Source: Terfezia claveryi
Lineage: Eukaryota; Ascomycota; Pezizomycetes; Pezizales; Pezizaceae
Length of the DNA: 51,687 bases
Assembly (NCBI GenBank): GCA_015179025.1
Contig: WHUX01000301.1
Coordinates: 1 to 51,687, forward strand
Direction: 5' to 3'
The position numbers were made by a program, and so were the translations under genes. Below, piece after piece: positions 32,952-44,274 of the stretch; within the stretch, counting starts at the first letter, position 1; each line of letters begins with the position of its first letter. Below the pieces are notes generated by a model. The model was given only the letters and a program-made list of their open reading frames with translations. It had not been told where the DNA came from and made no database searches.

Positions 32952-34188
32952 TCAATTACCTGTTGTACTTCTCCTTGTCATCCCCATTCCTCCGATTTGT
33001 TCTCCTTCCTTGTCAGAAGATGAGGAAGAAGATGATGACAAGGTTCTTGTTCTAATACTTATTCTAGACAATGACGAAGAAGTATCTGCCTCAATAGGAG
33101 CTGCTAGTCCTGGTTCTGGTACTGGTGCTGGTTCTGGTGCTGGTGCTGGTTCTGGTGCTGGTGCTGGTGCTGGTACTCAAGCTCATGCTCATACTCGTGC
33201 AGGTACTTGTGCTCGTGCTCGTGCTCATGCTCGTGCTGGTGTGGTGCTGGTTTTGGTACTAGTGCTGATTCTGGTGCTGGTTCTGGTGCTGGTGCTGGTG
33301 CTTGTTCTTGTATGTCTACTAGTTCTGGTGCTGGTACTGGTGCTTGTACTAGTGCTGGTGCTGGTTCTGGTGCTGGTTCTGGTGCTAGTTCTAGTGCTTG
33401 TGCTTGTGCTAGTACTGGTGCTAGTTCTGGTACTAGTGCTGGTACTTGTTCTTGTGCTTCTGCTGGTTCTGGTGTTGCTGGTGGAGGGTGGAAAAATGGT
33501 GCGTGTATGTGAGTCACATTACCCCTGAATAGCTGATTCTCTTCCACTTGACGCCACAACCTCACATCCCTGCAAAGAATTGTTTGGTGTGGTGGGTTTC
33601 GCTCCCCACTCTGGGTTGCCAAAAGGTTAATCGCTATTGTATCAGCCATGTTAGTATTATTCTGACAATTTTCTACTCACTATCTATGCCTTATTACTTG
33701 TAAAAAATTCATGCATATATGCCTCCGTAGACTCTTGGAGAGCATTTGTTATGAGAATTCCAATTCTTTCAACATTGGTCCATCCCCGAGAATCCTCGGC
33801 ATAGCATTGTATTCATTGTTCACGTCTTGTACAATTTCTCTGCACAACCGTTGGAATGCAGTCTTCAGTATTATCAGCTTTGTGCTGCCCTGTTGTCTCC
33901 GTATCTGTCTGACAATGGCCACTGATAGCATACTTAGTATTCCAAGGTTAAATTGAACTGGCATTAAGCTTAGGAGTTCTTACGTCCTCGATTGACCCTT
34001 CTTCTTCTGGGAACTGCTCTAGCCTGTAAGCCTATAGTGGGGGCCACTTAGGGAGGAGGGACTATCGTCGAGGCCACTTCGGGTGTGGCCACTTGTGGTG
34101 TAGCCACTTGGGGCGGGGGCACCTGGGGGGGTGGGACCGTCACTGGGGCACTATGGTCTTGATATTTCTAGGTTTCTGTTTTGTTCAT
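32952..34188 (-). pseudogene. H3-type histone-fold protein gene (CENP-A-like or divergent H3), broken
   Basis: Three exons on the minus strand: 34188-33984, 33921-33698 and from 33633, joined by introns of 62 and 64 bases with GT-AG ends and TACTAAG/ACTAACA branch sites. Exon 1 encodes a Pro-rich tail with repeated PQVAT and a basic RRRRVNRG. Exon 2 gives the aN/a1 region: RQIRRQQGST, then FQRLCREIVQD, about 20 of 34 residues identical to canonical H3. Helix 2 (ALQESTEAYM) and, after intron 2, the INLLA and CRDVRLWRQV parts match H3 helix 2-3. Loop 1 is long, as in CENP-A-type variants. The canonical ARTKQTARKS tail is absent. A Pro/Ala/Glu-rich extension of over 100 residues and a Ser-rich end follow. 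Two stops (from CAG and CAA) in exon 1 and a frame break between helix 1 and helix 2 disable it. Confidence 0.8.
33085..33480. repeat. GCTGGT/GCTGGTTCT-type low-complexity array
   Basis: Nearly 400 bases of hexamer-like GGTGCT/GGTTCT/AGTGCT repeats leave several frames open on both strands. Only the minus-strand frame continuing from the histone fold (PAPEP-like) has non-repetitive sequence joined at both ends. Confidence 0.9.
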
Positions 34189-34200
34189 GCCATTATATCT

Positions 34201-34315
34201 GTATCTGGGGGTAAGTGTTATCTGTATCTAGAGGTAAGTGTTATCCGTATCTGGGAGTAAGTGTTATCTGTATCTGGGGGTAAGTGTTATCTATATCTGG
34301 AGGTAAGTATTATTT
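34201..34315 (+). repeat. 23-bp minisatellite, five units
   Basis: Exact 23-bp period of GTATCTGGGGGTAAGTGTT plus ATCT, five copies with few changes, 13 bases upstream of the ATG of the H3-like gene. Confidence 0.92.
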
Positions 34316-35073
34316 CCAAACCTGAAGGTTGCAGAAGTCAGAGGTTCGAAGAATCTGAGATTTGGGATAGTAAGTTTGCTTGTATATGTATGTTCTCGAG
34401 GGTACGCAGTGGACCACAAATAGACCAATAAGCTCTAGAACAAAATATAATTCATTATTTCTCTCTATCCTCAGTAATTTGTATTGGCTGTCATCAGTTA
34501 GCTCACTAGTAACAAAGGGAGGAATAAAAAAACGTACCTTCTAATGTTTCAGATAGAACAAACACTAGCATTAGACAAAACAAAAACAGAAACAAAATAC
34601 CTCTAATATGAGCCCAAAACAAAGCCTGTAGACATCAAAAAAACATACAAAGAAAATACTCTCAGTCTAGAGTAGACATCAAAAAAATATACAAAGTTAA
34701 AAACTATTGCATCACCCCACCCCATGAACACCCAAAAAAAAAACTTGCATCAGCCGTAGACATCCAACACATATATAACAAAAGACACAATAAAATATAC
34801 AATCAAAGATACAAAAATAGTAGTACAATTACACCTCAGAAAGTTGATAACACTATTTACGGCATCCGTGACAAGTTTGCCATCCATGACAAGTCCTCCA
34901 TCTGTGACAGTAAAAACAAATCCAAAATATTTCCCATTTTGCTCCTTGCTCCCTAGTCAGCTTTGTCCTTATTCTCACCCTCATCCTCATCTGCATCTTC
35001 TCGCTCATCTTTCCCCCATTATCGCCTGCGACTTGCTTCTCGCCTTTGTCCTCTTGATTGTTGTCGGTGGTTG
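34316..35073. other. hAT interior between the two minus-strand cargo genes
   Basis: A/T-rich. Two copies of GTAGACATCAAAAAAAYATA lie near 34629 and 34671. TCCGTGACA-type motifs are at 34864-34910. No supported gene. Confidence 0.55.
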
Positions 35074-36625
35074 TCATTGCAGTACCTCAATGCAAAATCC
35101 GCCAATATACTCATTTATTGACCTCGGTATTATCCTCCTTGGTAGAGTCACTATAATCCTTATCTTTCGTGCTGCTTGGAAGAAATTCGGTGGGCTTATC
35201 TCTGCCAGGTACCAACAACCCCTTTCCCTATTTGCTGGAGCAGATTCAGTTAGTTGAGCTTCTTCTTCTTCGGTAGAACCCTCCGAAGCTTCCCATCTGC
35301 CCCATAGTCCTGTATCTTCATTATCATCTTACTTGTTAGGTTTGTTATCGCAATCCTATTCATTGGTGAGTAAAGTTCTTTACATCAAGTGTGAGATAGA
35401 TCAAGCATGAGGATGCACCTACCTCTTCAATATCCGTCCCAATGTCCTCATCACTTAAGCAATCGTCGGCACCCCACTCGGCTAATTTCTCTTGTATGGT
35501 CAGCATCCGACTCTCGGGTATGTTAGAGACTTTGTCACTAGTTTTGTTGGCACCTATGTCACTAGTTATATTGGCACCTGTGTCACGTATAGCTCTAGGG
35601 TCGGGTGTCGAGACTAGTGGAGTTGGCTCTTGGAATTGGGCATAGGCTCGGCGGTTTATTGGAACAACCTTAATGATGACTGCAAACTGCTATACTGGCT
35701 TGACCCCTATTGCTTCCAATTCCCTATTTGGAATTTAGAAATTGGGGAGCTCTTGTTGCTCCTCCAATTCCAAGTATGATCTCTTCTGGTCATCCAAGAG
35801 TTGATACCACTGGTAGAGAATATATGCCCTTTTGCGGATGAACATTAGGTCCCACGTCCTTTGGACAACTCTTTCGAAGTTTCCTAGTTCAATATCATTT
35901 AACTAGTTTCTCCAAGTGCCGATTGCCCTTCCAGTTATCATAGCGTGTTCCGCCTCCTTAATTCCTACTTTGAGTACCCTGTTGACTTTTTGTCTTTTCT
36001 AGTCCTTGGCACGCTCCCACGACAAAGGGGACCAAGCAGTTTCTTGTGTGTCTCTAGAATTTTTTTCATGTAGAGATTGGTAGAAGTGCCCTATGCATTC
36101 CTCCCCTGCTAAATTCAGTATCCGGATTGAACTCCCACAAGCCCCATGGGAAGTTGGTATAGTTGGTGTAAAGATTCCTTTGGGATGGGATAGCTAATCC
36201 TGTACTTGTGTTTCTTTTTTTAGGAACATCCTCAGTTAGTTCGGCTGTCCTTATTCTTAGAACATCTGCAATTGAGGGTGAGTAGAAGGCTAGTTCAGCT
36301 CTTGTCCTTCTTCTTGTTGGAATATCTTCAACTGGAGGGGGACCAGGGCTAGTTCGGCTCTTGTCCTCCTTCTTCTTGTAACATCCTCAATTGAGGGTGA
36401 TAATTCTGCTCTTGTCTTCCTTTTATTCGGAACATGCTCTGTTATCTGTGCTGCCAGCACTTTGCGAGTTGTTATGCCTTCTTTCTGAATAAGCTCCAGC
36501 CTCTTCCTCACCGAGCTAGCTGGTCCTTCTCAAGTTGACTTTTTTTTCTGCATAGCAGACTCTGGTGCCGGGCTGGCTGGCGCTTTACCAGATGTCTTAC
36601 TTTTCTTATGAGGACGGTCTGGCAT
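35074..36625 (-). pseudogene. Unrecognised hAT cargo gene with TRAEL repeats
   Basis: The ATG at 36625 begins MPDRPHKKSKTSGKAPASPA, a basic tail. Three to four imperfect repeats of about 18 residues follow, built on TRAEL, PSIEDV and RRR (KTRAELSPSIEDVTRRRR). A globular stretch comes next (LYTNYTNFPWGLWEFNPDTE, RVVQRTWDLMFIRKRAYILY, WYQLLDDQKRSYLELEEQQE). An intron of 91 bases (35422-35332, GTAGGT...CTAACAAG) leads to an acidic last exon ending IGGFCIEVLQ. Two frameshifts and several stops (CAA/CAG/CGA to TAA/TAG/TGA) break it. I do not recognise the family. The basic tail could suit a nuclear protein. Confidence 0.6.
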
Positions 36626-37455
36626 TGCGGATCTTAAATACAAACTTCCTCAGTCTTTCCACTTTGGACTCAATATTGTTCTACTTTACATGACCTTCAT
36701 GACAGCCTCCGTGACACGACTTTGCAATACATACCCCTTTGTTATCTTCACAGCTGCTAGTTATTCAGACGGGAATATCTGTGATTGAAATAACTGATAG
36801 TTAGTGAATAAGCTAACTTCAGATTTCCTAACACGACCTCTGTCATAGCCTCTATGACATCCTCCATGATAGGATCCGTGACATGGCTTTGCACATACCC
36901 CTTTGTTATCTTCACAGCAGATTATATAGATGCAAATCACCGTACAAGTGCTGACGATTCCTTGGACCTGGTAGATAAATGGAAGATAACTACCAAAACC
37001 CTTTTTTTATGCAAATAAATGAATTCTTTGTTTACAAGCAAACCTGGATGCCATTAACCGAACATGGCCACGTAACTAGTGTCACCATGAGGCATGCACA
37101 TAAGTGCTTACATTATGAATTTCACCTGCACTTAAGTCTATATATGAATAAATAGGTCCATGTTTAATTTTGGTTGACATGGAAGGATATCAGGCCAAAA
37201 TAAAAATCAGAAGAGCCCAGCCCAATCTCAATACTAAGGATTCCCCCCACAATGGCCTCCTCGATGACTTGTGCTTCCTGCTGCCTTTGCCATCACTTTT
37301 GTTTGCAAACCTGGCATCACCGAGTTAACTGGTCTTTGGACCACCTTGCCCTTCTTGAGTTAATAGTCCCAACTGCAGGCAAAGAAAGATTTAGGGGCTG
37401 ATTTATGGAATTCTGCTGCTAACGAGGAGCACGTGAGACATCAATAACAGGGGAG
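36626..37455. other. hAT intergenic region with TCCGTGACA motifs
   Basis: Two blocks of repeated CCTCCGTGACA / CTCCATGATA type sequence (36688-36725 and 36825-36895), each followed by ACACCCCTTTGTTATCTTCACAGC-like sequence, suggest a local duplication. No supported gene. Confidence 0.55.
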
Positions 37456-40127
37456 GTGGCAAATAACAGGGAAAGTTGTCCAGGTTGGGAATGTTCATAT
37501 TGGGTGTATGGGGTTGCCTTGAAGTTTCATCGAGTGGCTCTTATTCTCTTTATCAACCTCTGGGTCAGGATTGCCCTCCTGCATCTCCACCTCTATTTCC
37601 TACAAAACCCTTCTACCATCTCTGACATGATCACTGTCAGTATCAGCTTCGCTAGGTATGGTAGGTACTTCTAGTATTGGACATCATGACTAATTTCGCA
37701 CATGTTATCGGGTTTGATAATCACTGGAAGTTTGGGGTTAAAGATTAGCTGCAAGCCGAAAATAAGGTTATGTCAAATCAAGTGAGTTACCACACAATAC
37801 TGCTATATGCCCTTTTCCTGTTCCTTACTGCAGATCAGTTTCCAGCACCATAAACCACTCGACCTTGCAGTACATATAGTTGCCAGGCACTTCAAACATG
37901 ACCCGCTCAAGGTAACAGGAAAATATGATCATCGTCACCTGTTCAGTGGAACTGCGCAAAATAGGATAAGCCCATATGACTATCGTACTTACTCAAATAA
38001 CACGGGATATGTACGCAACCTCATATGAGGCAAGCAAAAAAGTATGGAAGTCATACCTTGACGACATATTTTGTTGTGGTGAAGTAATAATAGATTGGAG
38101 GTAGCTTGGTGCAGAATGACAAAAGGGTAGGGAGATGCAGATAATGGAGGACAGGAAGTGAATAGAGTGGTAGAGTGGAGACATGACGAATTTATCTGGC
38201 ACCAGCAGATACTGGCCCAAGCAATGTCTCTGGTCATTTCCTTCAGACCTAGGCATATACTACCTGTTTCGGAACTGGTACAATAACTTGCCTGCATTGC
38301 CTAGAACTATACCTTGGCAAGTAATGAATAACATTATTGCCTGTACAGCAATTGATCGGTCAATGCGTTGTGAACAACTAGCTATATCAGGATTAACCGT
38401 GCTATTCAGAAGATGCATTGACCGTTACCACATAAGACAGAGAATGCTTCACCTGCCAGCCTACCTCCCACCGGCTAAACCAACTCTTATGGTATAGATT
38501 ATACTATCGACTCCTCGTCATCGACTCATCGCTTTCATAGATGAAGTACTATTGTAAACCATTGTGGCAGTTCTACACCAAGTTGGAGTGGATCAGGATG
38601 GTACTTCCATTTGGTGTTATCTTGTGCTTTACTTATATGGTCATAGATATTTTTTCTTGTCACGGATATTTTCTTTGTCACGGATGGGTTATTTTGTCAT
38701 GGATGTCTTGTCATGGATGTCTTGTCACGTATGTCTTATCACAGATATCTTGTCATAGATATGTTGTCACGGATCTTATGCCTTGTCCCAGATGGGCCAT
38801 GCAGGTCTTTCCTATGACCAATGCTAGCCAGGTCCTTTGGATACAATTATTATTAGCTATGGACTAGTCTACTTTTGTCCTCCCATTCTACGTCAGAATT
38901 AGAGGTAGACAATCTACCAAAAGAGGATATTGCCATTTAGGGATTCTTTCTACAACTATTAACTGGAGTTTTGCTTATATATAGTTTATCAGGGCGGTAA
39001 TTCTCACTGACCATATTACAACGAGCGTTATGCCAAGAACCCTACCTCACAATATACCCGAATACTACAATCTAAAAGATGAATTCACTTTTGAAGAGTT
39101 CTGGCAGCCATGGAAAGATACCGCAGGACTATGACATATCCTTAGTCTATATGTTACGGAATTGGTAACATCCCAGTCCACCCAGTTGGTTATGGACCGA
39201 TTCGACCTTAATAGGATTACCTCCTGAGTGGTAGCCATGGAGCTTCTAGAGAGGATTTGGTTTGATGGGTATGATCTAGTTTTCCCTATAAGCTTGCATA
39301 GTAGTGCACAAATCTTTTACCTGGATGACTATACTCTCTATGATTTGTTATGGGTTACCCTTTTCTACCATTACCTGAGTGGTAGCCAACAATCATGGGG
39401 TTTATGCCAAGATTGTCGATTCTTATCGGTAAGTTAACTCTGTGCTAAAACATTGAGGTCTCAACTCACCACATGCTAGATACTCTCCTAGACCCACCAG
39501 ATCCCTGATGGGGCAATCATTCGGCGTCCAGTGTATATATCACCGTAATGGCATCCCCCACCTAGAATAACAGTATTATGTTGGAGGCAAGAGTTCTAGC
39601 TTTGGCCTTCAAGAAGTTGTATTTCTAATCCTTGCACATAGACAGAGTGTAGTCTGGTTAGACAGAGCGTCAGGCTAACTATGTCTAAACCTTGGGAGAT
39701 TATGGAACTTACAGCCAGTCCCGATTGGCCATTAAGATGCAGCATACTCCAACTGGATTTGACCAATATCCCCGATGATATATCAGATCTACCAGAAAGT
39801 GATGTCAGTAATAGCCCCATACTAATTGATAACGCTAGCCCGACTGAGTCCGAAATCGGGAATGACTCTAAAGACGACATGATGGAGGACAATGTCGACT
39901 GCGATTCTGGTTATAGTGATTCATCGTCTTCCTGCAGCGAAAGCTCTGACTGTACAACTGAGCTCTTGGGGTCATCCTACAGCTCAGAGGATTCAGGTGA
40001 TAACAATGATGATGACTCACATGATGACCACGAAGACATCGGAGACCCTTTTTGGAATAATTGGATGGTTGCGTGGTTGGATTGGGATTGGGTTTGGTGT
40101 ACTGTAGATACGCTACAGCATGATTGA
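37456..40127 (+). pseudogene. Unrecognised hAT cargo gene with acidic C-terminus
   Basis: Probable multi-exon plus-strand gene. Segments that look coding are at 37807-38050 (HHKPLDLAVHIVARHFKHDP), 38183-38497 (NNIIACTAIDRSMRCEQLAI) and 38870-39430. The last of these has EEFWQPWKDTAGL and IWFDGYDLVFPISLH and ends at a GTAAGT donor near 39430. The last exon, 39681-40127, is open: PLRCSILQLDLTNIPDDISD, a long Asp/Glu/Ser stretch, and an aromatic end (WNNWMVAWLDWDWVW). Exon borders other than the donor near 39430 are guesses. TGTCACGGA copies (38655-38780) fall in a non-coding stretch. Stops such as TGA for CGA interrupt it. Family and role are unknown. Confidence 0.45.
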
Positions 40128-40880
40128 CCACGCTTATTGTAGTATATAAATTTGCATTATCATGGAACGCATCTCAAATACCAATGGAATGTCTTCCATA
40201 GAATCTGTGACAAGCATGTATTATCCATGACATGTGCCAACTGGTCACAGAATGTGAATAAATAATCATCTCTTCCCTAATACCTTTCCCAACCTATTGC
40301 CAACATCCAGGAATACAATAGCCAGACGATCTTGCCCCATACTCGAACGTATCTTGATCTGCAAGTGTACACATAGGTACCTCATTCTAGCTCAATAGTT
40401 TTCACTCTCACAAGAATATTAGGCAGAACTGCTTTGCAGTAGGAAGCAGAGCAATCTGCACCTTTTGATGAATGGTGAGAAACTACCGACTGGGCAGGCA
40501 AGCTCCCTGAAAATCTGGCCAAAGAGTTGTGAAGTAACAATATAAATCCACCCTAATGGGATTCTAAACTTCGAACAGCAGCACACTGGGCCCATTTTGG
40601 ACAAGGAACAAAGATCTAGAGTGGGGAGCCTTTCATATTTTGTTTATCTTGCAATGGTACCTTACAACACTCTAGTGCGTTCAATGTGGGCATCACACAT
40701 ATGAGAGGTTCCCTCATCTCAGGGAGATGTCAGTCAGCTAGTAGGCGAAAGGATCAAGACATTTCAACCCTGTTTGCGAAGGTAATTATATAATCCATAC
40801 CTACCCTGCAACAATTAAGGAGATAAGCTTACGTTATACCTAGGCAACACCTCCTGCCGCACAATCCCCACAAGTGTAAT
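40128..40880. other. Region upstream of the hAT transposase
   Basis: Mostly non-coding. A possible remnant of the N-terminal BED-type zinc finger (CVQCGHHTYERFPHL) lies near 40680-40730 with a stop just before it. TGTGACA-type motifs occur near 40205-40250. Confidence 0.5.
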
Positions 40881-43334
40881 TTAGTAATGATGCCTTCAAA
40901 CATGAAATCATGAAAACTGTAATAGCTGCCAACTTATCTTTCCAAACTATCTAATATCCACAGTTCCAGAATCTCCTGAAATTGCTTAGATCTGGAATTG
41001 ATATCCTCTCTCCCACTACACTTTACAGGGGTGTACATAATTATGCAGCTGAAGTTCAAGTGAAAGTTGAAAAAAGTCTTCCGAGATATACATTCCTACA
41101 CCTGGCTATAGACTGTTGGACTTCTCCAAATAAGTTAGCATTCATGGGGACAACAATTCATTATATTGACTAGGATTGGCAGCTGCGCCAACATACAATC
41201 GGATTCCAGTACCTTGGTGGGGAAGCTCATAGCGCTATTCACTTGGGTAACAATCTAACTAAATTAATACGAGAATATGGCATTACAAACCAAGTTTTGG
41301 CTATTGTTTCAGATAACACAAGTGTTAACATGGCGTTGGCTAAGTATTTACAAGCCAATGTTTTCGGTGCTAAATAGGACCTACTGTAATACCGACTTCC
41401 CTGCCTAGCATATGTGATTGCTTTGGTCAGCAACAAGTTTATGAAAGCACTTAAGTCCAACCCAGATAATGAAGATCCTAGCTGGTCCATACCTCCAATC
41501 GAGTCATCAATAAGAGTGCTGCAGAACTATGAGGTAGGTACTTTCGCATGATCTATTTGCAAAGTAAGTCATTTTCCGTGCTGTTCAATAAATAAAGGTA
41601 GATCATGAAAGGCAAACATGTTACGGAATAGCAGACATGTCACGGAAGGCCAATACGAGTCACGGAACCTATTGCTAAAATTAATGCAGGTTCGAGAGCT
41701 CTGTAAGGCTATAGTTGCTAGCCTACAATGCCTGGCACAATTCAAGGAACTCCAAACTAACACCCAAGCACCCATAGGCCTTATCCAGGACGTCAAAACA
41801 TGCTGGAACTCAATATTTGAAATGCTTACATGAGTATTAAGGCTCCAGTACTAAATTGAGCAATGGATTGCTCTAGCTACGACAGAGAACAAGTACTCTG
41901 AGTTGTGGTTGAGTCAGGAGGAGTGTACCCAAGTTCAGGAGGCTACTATTTTCTTCAAACCTTTGTCGGATTACACTCATACTATCTCTACAGAAAAGCA
42001 TGTGACCATACACAATGTGTTCTTCATCTACAATGACATCTTCGACCACATAGAAAAACAGAGGAAATATATACACAAACTTCTCGGTAATCCTACCTGG
42101 GCCTCAAAGTTTCTCTCCACGATGAAAGCGTATCAGCATATATTCCAGAAGTATTATTCTAGGACTGAAAAACAATCTCTCATCTACAACCTTGTCACCA
42201 TCCTTGATCTATTCAAAAAATTATCCTTGTACATGGACTGGGGAAATCTCACCATCCAAAATCCAAGTGGGATGTAGGAGAACAGTGATTCTATTGCATA
42301 CACGGAGTATTACAAGTACATTTGAATTCACTCCACCCCTCCCTATGTTGCCCAATGTGTTTTCCATGACACCAGATTTTCCGTGACATGAGATTTTCTA
42401 TAACACGAGATTTTCTGTAACACGAGACCCTCCGTGACATACAGAAAGACAATTCTTACAAAATTTCGTGCCCAGAGTTCAGTTCGAAGATTATTTTGAT
42501 TATAATTATGCCAAGTATGTGCCAGAACCTCCGGTTCATAACACACAAGTCGATAATGGAGAACAATCCTATATCATGTATCAACTGCAAGAGTGTACAA
42601 TAGTACAATCTGAAGATATACCCTAGATCAAAAGATACCTTTCGATTCTGGTAATAACATTGAATGGGAAATGCCCTCTCTCCTAGTGGAAAGTCTATGC
42701 TAGTGAATTTCTGGTGCTGGCATGAATGGCAAGGGACATATTGAGTATTCCACTGACATCTATGCTAGTGGAGTGAATATTCAGTAGTGCTAGAGATATT
42801 TTGCCTTACAGATGGAACAGAATGGGTCACAAGATGATAACTACGCTGATGCTAACCAAATCGTGGGCAACCGTACACACGAAATACAGAGCCCCAGAGG
42901 GACAAATTACACCAGTACATGTGGAAGAAGGAATAGTCGATCTGAATGAAGGTGAGGTAATACTGGAGAACGAGGCTCTCAGTTATGACGTAGACTTTCT
43001 CCGCCGCATGGTACCACAATTCCTAGATCCCGCAGAGGGAATGATAGACTTGAATTCAGATACGGATTGTGACATGGATGCAGGTGCGCACAGTCTAATG
43101 GAGGATTACCTAGAAAATGACCTGGCAGACTCAGCATTGGATGATATAAGCCTATCACATAGTCTGACGGAACATTCTATGCCAGGCTTGTTGAACTCAT
43201 TCCGTCAAATTGTATTGCACGAGCAAGAAGCAACACTATCCCCCTCAAGTCTACATCAGAGCGGAAAGCGCCATGCATCACCATCCGTGAGCCTGACACC
43301 ATCAATGGCAACCAGGTTGCAGAAGAAACTATGA
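40880..43334 (+). pseudogene. hAT-superfamily transposase, decayed
   Basis: Cuts and pastes the transposon. Recognisable hAT signatures in order: LLRSGIDILSPTTLYR; AIDCWTSPNKLAF with the first catalytic Asp; the -HYID- motif; VSDNTSVNMALAKYL with the second Asp; and CLAYVIALV. An intron follows (about 41532-41690, GTAGGT...TTAATGCAG), then KTCWNSIFEMLT and TPPYVAQCVF. A second non-coding block at 42359-42475 is full of CCGTGACA motifs. The C-terminal hATC domain is MARDILSIPLTSMLVE, a TGA (formerly CGA), IFSSARDILPYRWNRMG and TKSW, carrying the catalytic Glu. An acidic tail of about 150 residues ends at 43334. Stops near 41171, 41375 and 42774 disable it. Confidence 0.9.
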
Positions 43335-43740
43335 CCTGCTCAGCATAGGAACTATAAAGTCGGAGTAAGTAGTATATGTTATATGGGGTTTGATGATATG
43401 TAGGGCATGCGGGATGGTAATTATTACTGCCAGCTCAGTAATCAGGAGTGTCTAGGGACGTTGCAGTTTAAGTATTGGTGTTTGATAGGGAATGTTTATC
43501 TTGTATGATGGGAATATTTTTGGATTTAGGGTTTTTTTTTTTAGGTGGTGTTAGGTTTGATTTCGTGTTTTGTTAGTGAATTGGCATTCAGGCATATTTT
43601 GCTATGATAAAAAATGTTTCTTTTGTGTCTTGGGATTGTCATTTGAGTTAGGTTTGCTTTGTTTTATGTGGAATATATCAGGATCAAATTTTTGTAGGGT
43701 TATTTTACAATGCTCCAACTTGGCTATATGCTGCCGGCGG
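43335..43740. other. hAT 3' flank of the transposase
   Basis: T-rich sequence after the transposase stop, with no supported gene. It leads into the right subterminal repeat. Confidence 0.55.
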
Positions 43741-44040
43741 ACGAGTTCTCATACATACTGTATATAATTCGAGTCAAATTTAACTTAGCACACTGTCACT
43801 GTCACGGATTTCTTGCACACATGGATTTCTTGCACGTCATGAATTGCCTCCACTGTTATGGATTGCTTGCACTGTCATGGAATTGTCGCCATTTCTCACA
43901 GTCCCGTAGTTGTCACGGAATTGTCTAAAGTTGTCACGGAATCAACTCAAGTTGTTATGGAATCAACTCAAGTTGTCACGGATTCCTTAGGTGTTACGGA
44001 TTGCTTCTTGTCATAGAATTCTCTCAAGTTGTCACGGAAG
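43741..44040 (+). repeat. Right copy of the ~300-bp subterminal direct repeat
   Basis: Same orientation as the left copy, starting ACGAGTTCTCATACATACTG and dense in TTGTCACGGAATC units. From 44150 to 44275 CGAGT/GACTCG motifs follow, as near the left end. Confidence 0.88.
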
Positions 44041-44274
44041 CCAACTTGTCACAGAATTGTTTAAAGCTAACTTGGGCAAATTTCTCTGCCAAGAGAATAA
44101 TTTAGTGATGACAGAAACGAAGTACATAGTGAAATATCAGTCAGTAATTCTTGGCAAGGACTCGGTTAATTACCGAGTACTCAGCGAGTCGGTGCGAGGT
44201 GACTTCGCTAGAAATGTAGCCAGTGCGAGTCGGTACCGAGGCGGAAAAATAGTTGTAAAACTCACCTCGACTCA

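Noticed and set aside
32944..33528. Plus-strand 194-codon frame with a long Leu-Val repeat, and parallel Cys/Ser and His/Glu frames
   Set aside because: They are alternative readings of the GCTGGT-type array. Only the minus-strand frame joins non-repetitive sequence with homology.
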